Shown here piece by piece: positions 1-8,486 of a stretch of 64,000 bases of DNA. The notes below the pieces were generated by a model that saw only the letters and a list, made by a program, of their open reading frames with translations, was not told the origin of the DNA and searched no databases. The position numbers were made by a program, and so were the translations under genes. Location: contig NZ_RZYA01000011.1 of NCBI RefSeq assembly GCF_004005495.1, positions 62,001 through 126,000 on the forward strand. Reading direction: 5' to 3'. Position 1 is the stretch's first letter; each line of letters begins with the position of its first letter. This stretch comes from Streptomyces antnestii (GTDB lineage Bacteria > Actinomycetota > Actinomycetes > Streptomycetales > Streptomycetaceae).

Positions 1-1
1 A

Positions 2-676
2 GTGGCCGAGCATGATCTCCGAGCGGAGCCAGCCGGGGGTGAGGGCGAGCGCGGTCGCGCCTCGCGGGCCCAGCTCCTGCCCGAGAGCGAAGCCCATCCT
101 CAGGACGGAGCTCTTGGCGAGGTCGTAGAAGAACGAGACGCGGTAGTTGTCGCGGTTGTACTCGGCCGTTCCGTCGGTCACCTCCACCACGAGGCCACCG
201 GGATTGCGCAGCAGCAGCGGCAGTGCGTGATGGCTGGTGATCGCGTGCGTCTCGACGGCGAGCCGCAGCAGCCTGAGGCCGTCGTCGAGGTCGTGCTCCC
301 AGACCGGGGTGTCCCAGGCGAAGAGGTGCTCGCCGCCCCAGATGTCGTTGACGAGGACGTCGAGCCGGCCCTGTTCCGCCGCGATGCGGTCGACGAGCGC
401 CCTGACCTGCGCGGGGTCCAGATGGTCGGTGGGCACGGCGATACCGCGCCCGCCCGCCGCGGTGACCAGGTCCGCCGTGTCCTCGATGGTCTCGGGCCTG
501 TCGTACTCCGAGCGCCGGTCCCGCGTCGTGCGGCCGGTCACGTACACCGTGGCGCCGGCCGCGCCGAGTTCCACGGCGATCCCCCGGCCCGCGCCGCGGG
601 TCGCGCCCGCCACCAGGGCGACCTTGCCGTCCAGCCTGACCCTCGTGCCGGTCCCTGTCCCGGGTTCCCGCGTCAT
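2..676 (-). CDS. SDR-family oxidoreductase (C-terminus cut by window edge)
   Basis: Short-chain dehydrogenase/reductase, NAD(P)-dependent, cytosolic. The Gly-rich cofactor loop AGATRGAGRG lies near residues 23-32 after a strand LDGKVALV; VNDIWGG replaces the usual NNAG motif; the catalytic Tyr-x3-Lys is seen as YDLAK in the stretch following NYRVSFF. The ATG at 676 is chosen because the Rossmann fold begins about 15 residues later. Only 225 codons are visible; families of this type usually run 250-300 residues, so the C-terminus lies outside the window. It is divergent from the rhodanese gene at 886. The substrate cannot be read from the sequence. Confidence 0.85.
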   Translation of the reverse strand, partial: MTREPGTGTGTRVRLDGKVALVAGATRGAGRGIAVELGAAGATVYVTGRTTRDRRSEYDRPETIEDTADLVTAAGGRGIAVPTDHLDPAQVRALVDRIAAEQGRLDVLVNDIWGGEHLFAWDTPVWEHDLDDGLRLLRLAVETHAITSHHALPLLLRNPGGLVVEVTDGTAEYNRDNYRVSFFYDLAKSSVLRMGFALGQELGPRGATALALTPGWLRSEIMLGH

Positions 677-885
677 CGAACCGCCTCCTCGTCGCCGCTC
701 GGGGCCTCGCGCCCCTCTTCGGTCGAGCATGACCCGGAATCCGGACAACCCGCGTCGTGATTCATCCGACGACGCGACTCGGGCGTCGTTCGATACCCGC
801 GCTCGTATGCTGGATGCCCCGGGGGGTATCCGGCCACAGGTCGCGGCACCCCAGAGATCCCAGCGCACGAGGAGAGACGCACCGC

Positions 886-1452
886 ATGACCACCACCCTC
901 GCTCCCGCCGAGCTGCACGCCCGCCCCGCCGACGACACCCTCGTCATCGACGTCCGCGCCCCCGGTGAGTACGCCGCCGGACACATCCCCGGCGCCCTCA
1001 ACATCCCCTCCGAGCACCTCGACACGCTCCTCCCGGAGCTGCGCGCCGCCGCCGAGCGGCGCCGGATCGTCGTCGTGTGCGCCGCGGGGCAGCGCTCCGC
1101 CGCCGCCTGCGCGCGGCTCGCCGAGGCCGGGATCGACGCGGTGGGCCTCACCGGCGGCACCCAGGGCTGGACCGCGGACGGGCTCCCGGTGAACACCGCT
1201 CAGACCCACGGCCGGACGGTGTGGGCCATGGACCGGCAGGTCCGCTTCACCGCCGGGTCCCTGGTCCTGCTCGGCCTCGCCCTCGGCCGCCGTGCCCCGC
1301 GCGGCCGGCTGCTCGCCGCGGGGGTCGCCTCCGGCCTCGTGTACTCGGGGCTCAGCAACACGTGCGGCATGGCCGCGGTGCTCGGCAAGCTGCCGTTCAA
1401 CCGGCCCGCGCCCCACACGCTCGACACCGCCCGCGCCGCCCTGCGCGGCTGA
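886..1452 (+). CDS. YgaP-like membrane rhodanese (rhodanese + DUF2892)
   Basis: Single-domain rhodanese (residues about 5-105) fused to a short membrane domain of DUF2892 type (about 118-175), the architecture of E. coli YgaP. The active-site loop C65-AAGQR-70 has the six-residue Cys-x-x-Gly-x-Arg form that carries a persulfide in sulfur transfer. The DUF2892 part keeps a Cys (C160) in the SNTCGMAAVLG stretch. The start at 886 is preceded by GAGGAGAG; the longer upstream reading has no such site. The CsoR/CstR-type repressor follows 25 bases downstream, which suggests a small persulfide-responsive operon (inference). The sulfur donor is unknown. Confidence 0.88.
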   Translation: MTTTLAPAELHARPADDTLVIDVRAPGEYAAGHIPGALNIPSEHLDTLLPELRAAAERRRIVVVCAAGQRSAAACARLAEAGIDAVGLTGGTQGWTADGLPVNTAQTHGRTVWAMDRQVRFTAGSLVLLGLALGRRAPRGRLLAAGVASGLVYSGLSNTCGMAAVLGKLPFNRPAPHTLDTARAALRG

Positions 1453-1477
1453 GCCGGACCTGGACAGGAGGACCTCG

Positions 1478-1750
1478 GTGGGTGCGACCGGCGACCCGGC
1501 AGCCATGGACGCCGTGCTCAGACGGCTGCGGCGCGCGCAGGGGCAGCTGGCCGGCGTGATCGCCATGATCGAGGCGGGCCGCGACTGCAAGGACGTGGTG
1601 ACCCAGCTCGCGGCGGTGTCGCGCGCCCTCGACCGGGCCGGATTCAAGATCATCGCGTCCGGCATGCGGGACTGCGTGAACGCGGCCGACGGGGACCGGC
1701 CGCCGCTGAGCGAGGAGGAACTGGAGAAGCTGTTCCTCTCCCTGGCCTGA
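1478..1750 (+). CDS. CsoR/CstR-family DUF156 repressor
   Basis: All-helical DUF156 repressor of 90 residues. The GTG start has AGGAGG six bases upstream; an internal ATG at 1505 would remove part of helix 1. Two conserved thiols are present, C37 in RDCKDVV and C66 in MRDCV. The residue that is the copper-ligand His in CsoR (four before the second Cys) is Gly62 here. Among known family members, absence of that His with retention of both Cys is the pattern of persulfide sensors such as CstR rather than copper sensors. Its rhodanese neighbour points the same way. The function as a sulfane-sulfur sensor is inferred. Confidence 0.85.
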   Translation: MGATGDPAAMDAVLRRLRRAQGQLAGVIAMIEAGRDCKDVVTQLAAVSRALDRAGFKIIASGMRDCVNAADGDRPPLSEEELEKLFLSLA

Positions 1751-2007
1751 TCAATCAGCGGAACGGACGACTCCGGAGCGACTTCAGCGCACTCGTCGCC
1801 CGGGGCCGGCCGGCGGCCGGCACGCCCCCGAGGAACCCGGCGGTCATCACCGTGACGCCGCGCCTCCGGCGGTCCGAGCAGCGCCCGCCTGCGCCGCGTC
1901 GCACGCGACCCCTCTCGCGATGGGCAAGGGCATTCATCCGAGATACGCTCCTTAAGCGTTGTTTCGGGTGAAATACGAAAGTCGTCGTTCGCCGGGAGAC
2001 CAGACTG
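1751..2007. other. Intergenic region, no gene seen
   Basis: No plausible coding frame. It should carry the promoter of the DUF4232 gene. An AT-richer stretch near 1935-1985 is the likely promoter zone, but no convincing -35/-10 pair can be named. Confidence 0.4.
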
Positions 2008-2562
2008 ATGCTCGTACGCACCGTCCTGGCGGCCTCCGCCGCCGCGCTGCTCGTGTCCGCCTCAGCCGCTTCGGCCCAGGCCAGGGACGCGACCCCCGCC
2101 GCCGCACCGGCCGCCGCCCTCGAACCGTGCGCGGAGAAGGCGCTGACGGTGCGGGCGACCCCCTCCGGCCAGGACAATGTCCTGCGCCTGAGCGTCACGA
2201 ACCACACCCGCCACACCTGCCTCGTGGACCGCATCCCGCTCGTCACGTACGGGCATCTGGACGGGGCCGCGGTTCCCTTCCCGCTGTCCGGTGACGCCGC
2301 GTACACGCTCGGCGCCGGGAAGACCGCCCACGCGGCGGTGCGGTCGCTCTCCGCGAGCGGTGACCGCGACGCGCGGTCGGTCGGCTACGTCGTGGTGGCC
2401 GCGAACCCGGAGCACCACGGCACGAAGTTCAGCGCCGTGTCGCTCTCCGAGCCGGGCGGGCTGCGTGTCTGGGAGCCGGTGACGACGCTGTGGCAGCCGA
2501 CGCGGGCACTGGCGGACGAGGTGCTCGCGGAGTCCGACGGCGGAGGCGTCCTGAAGGTCTGA
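2008..2562 (+). CDS. Secreted DUF4232-type protein
   Basis: 184 residues with a clear Sec signal peptide (MLVRTVLAASAAALLVSASA, Ala-x-Ala-like exit near residue 24). The mature part resembles DUF4232: EPCAEKALTVRA near the start, a beta-rich core with LRLSVTNHTRHTCLVD, and two Cys (in EPCAE and HTCLV) that could form a disulfide. Proteins of this family are exported by actinomycetes; their function is not known. It is transcribed alone and converges on the phosphatase gene at 2626. No lipobox is seen, so it is probably released or loosely wall-associated. Confidence 0.75.
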   Translation: MLVRTVLAASAAALLVSASAASAQARDATPAAAPAAALEPCAEKALTVRATPSGQDNVLRLSVTNHTRHTCLVDRIPLVTYGHLDGAAVPFPLSGDAAYTLGAGKTAHAAVRSLSASGDRDARSVGYVVVAANPEHHGTKFSAVSLSEPGGLRVWEPVTTLWQPTRALADEVLAESDGGGVLKV

Positions 2563-2596
2563 CCCCGCCCCTGACCACAGCCGCTGGTCTCTGGCC

Positions 2597-2617
2597 TCAG
2601 GTCTCAGGTCTCAGGTC
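2597..2617. repeat. TCAGGTC heptamer x3
   Basis: Three exact tandem copies of TCAGGTC, preceded by the related TCTGGCC and followed by TCTGATC. It lies 35 bases after the DUF4232 stop, in the 63-bp junction between two convergent genes. Confidence 0.8.
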
Positions 2618-2625
2618 TCTGATCG

Positions 2626-3348
2626 CTAGGCCGCGGACCGTACCGCGAGGAGCGAGGCGTCGTCCTGGAGTCCGCCCTCCGCGTGGCGGAGCAGGTCGGC
2701 GGCGAGGGCGTCGGTGAAGTCGTCGAGGTCCGCGTTCGGCAGGACGGCGGCCCGCTCGGCCAGCGGGTAGAACACCCCGCGCGCGTCCCTCGCCTCGCTC
2801 ACCCCGTCCGTGTAGAGGAGCATGCACTCCCAGGCGGTGGCCGGCACCGGCTGGGCGGCGCACCAGCCGGAGTGGAGGTCGAGGAGCCCGAGCGGGGGCG
2901 CGGGCGCGGGGACCGCCGCGTGCACGGCGGCACCGTCGCGCAGCAGGACGGGCGGCGGGTGGCCGCAGCAGACCAGCTGGGCGGAGCCGTCGGCCTCGAC
3001 GCTGAGCAGGGTCGCCGTCACGAAGCGGTCGGGTTCGTCCGAGTGCGCGACGAGGGCGTGCAGCCGTACCGCGACCCCTTCGAGGCGCGCCTCGCAGACG
3101 GCGAGGTCGCGCCAGGCACGTAAGACGGAGTCCGCCGTGCGGGCGAGTTCGTGCCCCTTGCCCATCACGTCACCCATCAACAGGCGGGTGCCGAAGGGCG
3201 ATTCGACCACTCCGTACACGTCTCCGCCCGCTCCCGCGTGACTCCTCTGCGACGGCGCGAGGCCGGCGCTGTGCAGGTGCCGCGCGCTGACGCGCAGCGT
3301 GCCGACCCGCTCGGGGAGGGACGAGACCGGCTGGGAACGGGCAGTCAT
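2626..3348 (-). CDS. PP2C/SpoIIE-family serine phosphatase
   Basis: 240-residue stand-alone PPM phosphatase domain of the RsbU/SpoIIE type, which dephosphorylates anti-sigma antagonists or other Ser/Thr phosphoproteins using two metal ions. Metal-site motifs are in order: AGGDVYGVV, MGDVMGKG, YTDGVSEARD and the C-terminal DDASLLAV. The usual Asp after Tyr in GGDxYD is Gly, but the metal-binding Asp residues of the other motifs are retained. The ATG at 3348 is favoured by GGAAGG seven bases upstream. There is no sensor domain, so the input must come from a partner. No anti-sigma or antagonist gene lies next to it. Confidence 0.85.
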   Translation of the reverse strand: MTARSQPVSSLPERVGTLRVSARHLHSAGLAPSQRSHAGAGGDVYGVVESPFGTRLLMGDVMGKGHELARTADSVLRAWRDLAVCEARLEGVAVRLHALVAHSDEPDRFVTATLLSVEADGSAQLVCCGHPPPVLLRDGAAVHAAVPAPAPPLGLLDLHSGWCAAQPVPATAWECMLLYTDGVSEARDARGVFYPLAERAAVLPNADLDDFTDALAADLLRHAEGGLQDDASLLAVRSAA

Positions 3349-3561
3349 GCGGGGCCTTCCGGGTACGGCCGGACGAACTGCCCGGCGTGACGCGCCGCGC
3401 AAGTGTAGCCAGTCGGGCGCGCCGGGTGACGGGTTGTCACCGAATCCGCCCGGCGGGTGCGCCCCACCTGCAGTTAGTCAACTCCTCGGATCAGTAGGCG
3501 AGTTGACTTGCCCACGACACCGGTTGCCCCCTCCGGTCGAGCGTCAGCCGCACGGCGCGCC

Positions 3562-3957
3562 TCAGTCGGTGAGGTCGGCCCGCAGCGTCAGCAGGTTCGT
3601 ACCGAGGGCGCGCACCACCGCGCTGTTGTAGCGCGGCAGGGAGGCGAGCCGCGCGCGGGCGTCGTCGTCCGGCAGCAGGTGCGCCGTGCCCGTGTGCCAC
3701 ACGCCCTTGATGCGCACGCGGACCGTGGGGTCGGCCTGGATGTTGCGCACGTACTGCGACTTCTCGCCGTACTCGGAGACCCACCAGAACTCACGGCCCA
3801 CCAGGCGTCCGCCGACCGGGGTCCGGCGGGGCAGGCCGGACGAGCGGCCCGTCGTCTCCAGCAGGATCTGGCCCGGAAGCCGGACGCTCAACGGATTCAC
3901 GACCCGTCGCTGGAACGACGTCACGGCCCTGAACTTGACCTCGCGATACCGCGACAT
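3562..3957 (-). CDS. Deazaflavin (F420)-dependent nitroreductase-like protein (DUF385)
   Basis: 131 residues of the DUF385 split-beta-barrel family that includes mycobacterial Ddn; members bind reduced F420. Family features seen are LLETTGRSSGLPRRTPV, the FWWVSEYGEKSQYVRNI segment around the cofactor, and VRVRIKGVWHTGTAHLLPDDD. The ATG at 3957 is preferred, since the longer reading adds a low-complexity Arg/Pro stretch. Another F420-type enzyme lies 1.6 kb away at 5596. The real substrate is unknown; the family reduces quinones and nitro compounds. Confidence 0.82.
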   Translation of the reverse strand: MSRYREVKFRAVTSFQRRVVNPLSVRLPGQILLETTGRSSGLPRRTPVGGRLVGREFWWVSEYGEKSQYVRNIQADPTVRVRIKGVWHTGTAHLLPDDDARARLASLPRYNSAVVRALGTNLLTLRADLTD

Positions 3958-4030
3958 GCGTGTCCCTCCGCTCGCTTCGACCGGCGCCTGCACCGGTGGC
4001 CATCGCACTGTAGGCGACGCGGAGGGACCG

Positions 4031-5530
4031 TCAGGCAGGCGCCCTCTCCGGGGTGTCGGGGGCAGGCGTGGCTTTCGAAACACGCCCCAGGGCCAGGGCC
4101 GCAGCCACCGCGAGCGCGCCGACGGCAGCGGCGGTGAGCCAGCCGTGGCGGAACGCGGTGAGGGCGGCGTCCGCCGTGCGGGGTTCGCCGATCAGGCCGA
4201 CCATCAAGGCCACTCCGAGCACCGAGCCGGTCTGCCGGGCCATGGTCGTGACCGCGGACCCGGTGGCGAACCGGCCGGGCGGCAGTGCCGTGGCGGCCGC
4301 GCCGACGAGCGTGGGGAGGGCGAACCCGACGCCGATGCCGGTGACGAGCATTCCGGGCAGGAACGCGGTGGCGTAGTGCGGCGCCGCGTCGAGGGCGAGG
4401 GCCCACCAGAGGAGTCCGCCCGCGAAGAGGAGGCAGCCGGTCGCCGCCGTGCGCCCCGCACCGAGCCGTCGCACGACGGGTCCTGACGCCATGGCGAGTA
4501 CGGGGACGACGAGCGGTCCCGGCGCGATCGCCAGGCCGGTGCGGATCGCCGAGTAGCCCCACACCTGCCGGCACCACAAAACGGAGGTCAGCAGCATGGC
4601 GGCGAACGCGACCGTGAAGAGGAGTGCGGCGAGCGTCGCGAAGGCGAAGGCGGGGACGCGCAGGAGCGGCAGTTCGACGATGGGGACGGGATGGCGGGCC
4701 GAGCGCCGCCAGAAGGCCGCCGCGAGGATCACCGAAGCGGCGAGCGAGCCGAGCACCCGGCCCGAACCCCAGCCCCACGCCTCGGCCTTGACGAGTCCGA
4801 GCGCGAGGGACCCGATGGCGAGGGTGAGCAGGACGGCGCCCGCCAGGTCGGGCAGCGGCCCGGCGCGGTCGGGCCGGTCGGCGGGCAGCAGGCGTATGCC
4901 GGCGACCACTCCGGCTATGCCGACCGGCACGTTGACCAGGAAGACCCAGCGCCAGTCCGCCTCCACGAGCAGTCCGCCCGCCACGGGGCCGAGGCCCGCG
5001 GCGATGCCGCCGATGGCCGCCCAGCCGCGGATCGCGCGCGGGCGGCGCTCCGCCGGGGTGGCGACGAGGAGCAGGGCGAGCGACGTCGGCATGAGGGCGG
5101 CCGCGCCCGCGGCCTGCAGGGCACGCGCCGCGACGAGCCACCCTGCGCCGGGGGCCGCGGCGCACAGCGCGGAGGCGACGGTGAACACCCCGAGGCCGAG
5201 CAGGAATCCCCTGCGGTGCCCGTACCGGTCGGCCAGGCGTCCGGCGGCGACGAGCAGGGCGGCGAAGACGATCGCGTAGGCGTTCAGGACCCAGGACAGG
5301 GAGGCGAGCGACGCACCGTCGAAGGACGTGGCGAGGGCCGGGACGGCGACGTTGACGATGAACAGGTCGAGGTTCACGACGAAGACACCGGCGGAGACGA
5401 TCCACATGGTGGCCGTTCTTGTGGCCGTTCTTGTGGCCGTTCTTGTGGCAGCCCCAGTAGCCGTCACTGTGGCCGTTCCAGGAGGGGACGCATCGGTCGT
5501 ATCAGGTGAGTTTGATTTTCCAACGGTCAT
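4031..5530 (-). CDS. MFS drug-exporter-like transporter (DHA2/EmrB type)
   Basis: 499-residue membrane protein with about 14 hydrophobic spans, the size and topology of the proton-driven EmrB/QacA export family. Motif A-like sequence GRLADRYGHRRG follows span 2, and LVNVPVG lies after span 6. The start at 5530 is chosen over the ORF limit because of spacing to the divergent gene. The N-terminal cytoplasmic tail contains TATRTATRTATRTAT, encoded by a 12-bp tandem repeat, so its length may vary between strains. It is divergent (65 bp) from the LLM-class gene at 5596; no TetR gene sits beside it. The substrate is unknown. Confidence 0.88.
   Translation of the reverse strand: MTVGKSNSPDTTDASPPGTATVTATGAATRTATRTATRTATMWIVSAGVFVVNLDLFIVNVAVPALATSFDGASLASLSWVLNAYAIVFAALLVAAGRLADRYGHRRGFLLGLGVFTVASALCAAAPGAGWLVAARALQAAGAAALMPTSLALLLVATPAERRPRAIRGWAAIGGIAAGLGPVAGGLLVEADWRWVFLVNVPVGIAGVVAGIRLLPADRPDRAGPLPDLAGAVLLTLAIGSLALGLVKAEAWGWGSGRVLGSLAASVILAAAFWRRSARHPVPIVELPLLRVPAFAFATLAALLFTVAFAAMLLTSVLWCRQVWGYSAIRTGLAIAPGPLVVPVLAMASGPVVRRLGAGRTAATGCLLFAGGLLWWALALDAAPHYATAFLPGMLVTGIGVGFALPTLVGAAATALPPGRFATGSAVTTMARQTGSVLGVALMVGLIGEPRTADAALTAFRHGWLTAAAVGALAVAAALALGRVSKATPAPDTPERAPA
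5411..5446. repeat. 12-bp tandem repeat x3 inside the MFS gene
   Basis: Three exact copies of GGCCGTTCTTGT, reading Thr-Arg-Thr-Ala per unit on the minus strand. The unit length is a multiple of three, so copy-number changes would keep the frame. Confidence 0.9.
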
Positions 5531-5595
5531 GCGGGCAACGTAGCGTGCGTGCGCCGGTTCGACAAGCGCGGCCGTGATCATCAAGACTGCGGATC

Positions 5596-6504
5596 ATGCG
5601 ATTCGGCGTGAACCTTCTGAACTTCGGCACCGGCACGACCCCGCGAACCCTCGAGCGCCAGGCGACGGACGCCCGCGCGCTGGGCTTCACGTTCGCGATG
5701 ATCTCCGACCACATAGCCGTCACCCCCGACGTCCATGAGGTCTACCCGGCCCCGTTCTACGACCAGTTCGTCCTGGCCGCGCATCTCGCCGGGCGCGTCC
5801 CGGGGCTGCAGCTCGGCACGACCATCACCGTCATCCCGTACCGGCACCCGCTCCAGACGGCGCGTCTGGCGGCCAACATCGACCAGCTCAACGACGCCGG
5901 GTTCATCCTCGGCGCCGGCGTGGGCTGGTCGGCGGCCGAATACCGCGCCCTTGGCGTCCCGTTCGAGGAGCGCGGCGCCATCACCGACGAGTATCTGGCC
6001 GCGATCCGCGCCGCCTGGGCGCAGGACCCGTGCAGCTTCGAGGGGCGCTACGTCTCCTACGAGGGCATCCGCACGGCCCCCGCGCCCGCCGCCGCGCAGC
6101 TCCCCGTCTGGGTCGGCGGCGACTCCCCCGCCGCGCTGCGCAGGGCCGGGCGGCTCGGCGAGGGCTGGCACCCGTTCATGCCGACCCTTCAGGGCCTGCG
6201 CGCGAAGCTGCCGGTCCTCGCCGCCGCGGCCGAGGAGGCGGGACGCCCGGTGCCGGAGCTCGTACCGCGGCTGCAGATCGCGCTCGGGGAGCGGCCCGAC
6301 ACCGAGGACCGCCCGCTCGGCCACGGCAGCGTCGAGCAGATCCGCGGCGACCTGCGCGCCCTGGCCCAACTCGGCGCCACGCACGTGCTGTTCGACACGT
6401 ACCCGGGCGACCCGGCGGCCCGGGGCACGGCGGACGACGACCGCCGGGTCCTCGAGACCATCGTCGAGAAGGTCGTCGACCCGGCCACCGGCGAGGTGCG
6501 CTGA
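5596..6504 (+). CDS. LLM-class F420-dependent oxidoreductase
   Basis: 302 residues, a TIM-barrel enzyme of the luciferase-like (LLM) class. It opens with MRFGVNLLNFGTG, has SDHIAVTPDV in strand 2, LGTTITVIPYRHPLQTARLAANID and the LGAGVGWSAAEYRALGVPFEERG segment typical of F420-linked (rather than FMN-linked) members, and PVWVGGDSPAALRRAGRLGEGW near the C-terminal third. These support hydride transfer with F420. It is divergent from the MFS exporter with 65 bp between starts, so the two may share regulation. Natural substrate unknown. Confidence 0.87.
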   Translation: MRFGVNLLNFGTGTTPRTLERQATDARALGFTFAMISDHIAVTPDVHEVYPAPFYDQFVLAAHLAGRVPGLQLGTTITVIPYRHPLQTARLAANIDQLNDAGFILGAGVGWSAAEYRALGVPFEERGAITDEYLAAIRAAWAQDPCSFEGRYVSYEGIRTAPAPAAAQLPVWVGGDSPAALRRAGRLGEGWHPFMPTLQGLRAKLPVLAAAAEEAGRPVPELVPRLQIALGERPDTEDRPLGHGSVEQIRGDLRALAQLGATHVLFDTYPGDPAARGTADDDRRVLETIVEKVVDPATGEVR

Positions 6505-6949
6505 CGCCTCGGGCGCGTCCCGAAAGCCCCCACCCCGCGACGCCCGCCCGGCGACGCCCACCCCGCCACGCCCGCCCCGTCACCCCTGGCACACACGCTC
6601 GGCGTCAAGCCCGGCCGAGAGGCTCACGTTCGGTCAGTCCCGGCCCTGGCCCTTGCCCCCGGCGAGCGCCAGGGCCGCGCCGTCGCCGTCGGCGTCCCGG
6701 CCGCCCCGGGACCGGCCCAGCAGGGTTTCCGCTGGCCGGCGGCCCGTGGGCGGAGTGGGGCGACTGCCGCCCGACCGCGCGGTACGGTTCCGTGTCCGGA
6801 CCCCGCCGCCGGGAGGACTCGGGCATATGCCAGAAGCATCACCGCGTCAGGTGTTGCCAAATCCCTTACGGCGCCTCCCCGGCTGTGCGACAGTCAGTAC
6901 CGGTCCTTCCGTCTGTCCTGGTCGTACCGCGCCAGTATCGGAGTTCGTC
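6505..6949. other. 445-bp intergenic region before the PAS-phosphatase
   Basis: Besides the 14-bp array at 6535 I see no gene. GGAGG at 6812 followed by ATG at 6827 would open an in-frame N-terminal extension of 41 codons for the gene at 6950, but that extension lacks a domain. Confidence 0.4.
6535..6576. repeat. 14-bp imperfect tandem repeat x3
   Basis: Units CCGCGACGCCCGCC, CGGCGACGCCCACC and CCGCCACGCCCGCC, with a partial fourth. It starts 31 bases after the LLM gene stop. Confidence 0.7.
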
Positions 6950-8389
6950 ATGCCGCCCCATGTCTTCGCGGACCGCCCCGCCGCCCAGCCGCCGGAGCCC
7001 GGTTCGGTCGACGCGCTGATCTCGCAGACGCGCCGGCTGCTCGGTGACGTCGACGCCGTGCGGCGCGAGGCCACCTCCGACGACGGTGATCCCGAGCGTC
7101 GCTGGCAGCGCGCCCTTTACGAGCTCGCTGTGCACCAACTCACCGATCTCGACAAGCACTTGGCGCAACTGCGCGACGGACTGCCGCGTCCGACCGTGGA
7201 CTCCCTGGTCCCCGAGGCCCGCGGTGCCACCCCGGCCGAGCCCCAGGACGACTCCCTGCTCAGCCGCGTGGGCAGCGCCGAGTGGAACCTCCTCACGGAC
7301 GAGGCGAGCTGGTCCGGGGAGCTGTACGAGATCCTCGGCCGCAGCCAGGACGCGCCCCCGCTGACCCTCGACGAGCTGCCCTCCGTCGTGCACGCCGATG
7401 ACCAGACCATGCTCACCAGGATGGTGACGGACTGTCTCATCGAGGGGAAGCCGATCGACGGCGAGTTCCGCGTCCTGCGCCCCGACGGCACCGCCCGCAC
7501 GGTGCACATGATGGGCGAACCCGTGCTCGACGCGAACGGTTCCACCGCCTCGATGTGGGCGGTCCTGCGGGACGTCAGCGAACTGCGCCGCACCCAGCGC
7601 ACCGTACGCGAGACCCATGACACGCTGCAGCGCCGGCGCCACATCGAACAGATCGAACAGACGGAGCACCGGCTCGCCACCGAGCTCCAGGAGGCCGTCC
7701 TGCCTCCGTGGGGCGGCTCCCTGCGGTTCTCCCAGGGAGCGCCGCAGGACCTCGATCTCGCGGCCCGCCATCTGCCGTCCTCGGCGAACGAGCTCGTGGG
7801 CGGTGACTGGTACGACGCGCTCGAACTGCCCGACGGACAGACGCTGCTGAGCGTGGGCGGACTGGCCGGGCACGGTGTGACCGTGACCTCCGGCATGGCC
7901 ATGCTCCTGGGCGCGCTGCGCGGCATGGCCGTCACCGGCACCCCGCCCGACCAGCTGATGGGCTGGCTCAACCGGCTGACCGACAGTGCCACGCAGCCCA
8001 CCCTGGGCAGCGCCGTCTGCTGCCGCTACGACTCCCGGTCGCGCACGCTCACCTGGGCACAGGCGGGACACCCCGCCCCGCTGCTGTTCCGCGACGGGGT
8101 GGGGCGCGCGCTGACGCCGCCCGAGGGCGTGCTCCTCGGAGCGACCCCCGGTGCCACGTACGGGCAGGCCGAGGAGTCGCTCCGCGCGGGCGATCTCCTG
8201 CTGCTGCACACCGACGGCCTGGTCCCCCACCTGACCGGCGCGGCGGCGGCGAACCGGCTCCTCGATCTCGCGCCACGACTCGCCGGGGCCGCCACCGCGC
8301 AGGACTGCGTGCGGACGGTCTTCGAGGAGTTCGGCGCCCACGAGCGCGCGGACGACGCCTGTGTGCTGGTCGCCAGGATCGGCTCCTGA
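6950..8389 (+). CDS. PAS-domain SpoIIE-type phosphatase, possibly impaired
   Basis: 479 residues. Order: N-terminal helical region (20-85), PAS fold (about 104-215, ending WAVLRDVSELRRTQ), coiled-coil linker (215-250), then a PP2C/SpoIIE domain. GGDWYDA (284-290), HTDGLV (420-425) and the C-terminal ADDACVLVAR are intact. In the motif usually written GDVxGHG the sequence is GGLAGHG (303-309), so the metal-binding Asp is Gly304. That predicts weak or altered catalysis unless another residue compensates. The start at 6950 is chosen as the first Met before a folded segment; 6827 is an alternative with a better ribosome site. It is transcribed alone. Confidence 0.82.
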   Translation: MPPHVFADRPAAQPPEPGSVDALISQTRRLLGDVDAVRREATSDDGDPERRWQRALYELAVHQLTDLDKHLAQLRDGLPRPTVDSLVPEARGATPAEPQDDSLLSRVGSAEWNLLTDEASWSGELYEILGRSQDAPPLTLDELPSVVHADDQTMLTRMVTDCLIEGKPIDGEFRVLRPDGTARTVHMMGEPVLDANGSTASMWAVLRDVSELRRTQRTVRETHDTLQRRRHIEQIEQTEHRLATELQEAVLPPWGGSLRFSQGAPQDLDLAARHLPSSANELVGGDWYDALELPDGQTLLSVGGLAGHGVTVTSGMAMLLGALRGMAVTGTPPDQLMGWLNRLTDSATQPTLGSAVCCRYDSRSRTLTWAQAGHPAPLLFRDGVGRALTPPEGVLLGATPGATYGQAEESLRAGDLLLLHTDGLVPHLTGAAAANRLLDLAPRLAGAATAQDCVRTVFEEFGAHERADDACVLVARIGS

Positions 8390-8432
8390 CGCGGACAGCT
8401 ACTGGTTGTCGAGAGCTACCTGTGTCCGTACT

Positions 8433-8464
8433 CGTTTAGTCGTTTAGTCGTTCACTCGTTGAAG
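8433..8464. repeat. 8-bp tandem repeat
   Basis: CGTTTAGT twice, then the variants CGTTCACT and CGTTGAAG, in the 97-bp junction between convergent genes. Confidence 0.7.
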
Positions 8465-8486
8465 TCGGGCCGCGTGCCCCGGTAGG

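Noticed and set aside
2..760. Plus-strand reading frame of 252 codons at the left edge
   Set aside because: It is the shadow of the SDR gene on the minus strand, which has clear Rossmann and catalytic motifs; the plus frame has none.
5735..6949. Long upstream extension of the PAS-phosphatase frame
   Set aside because: It overlaps the well-supported F420-type gene in another frame and is Arg/Pro-rich low-complexity sequence.
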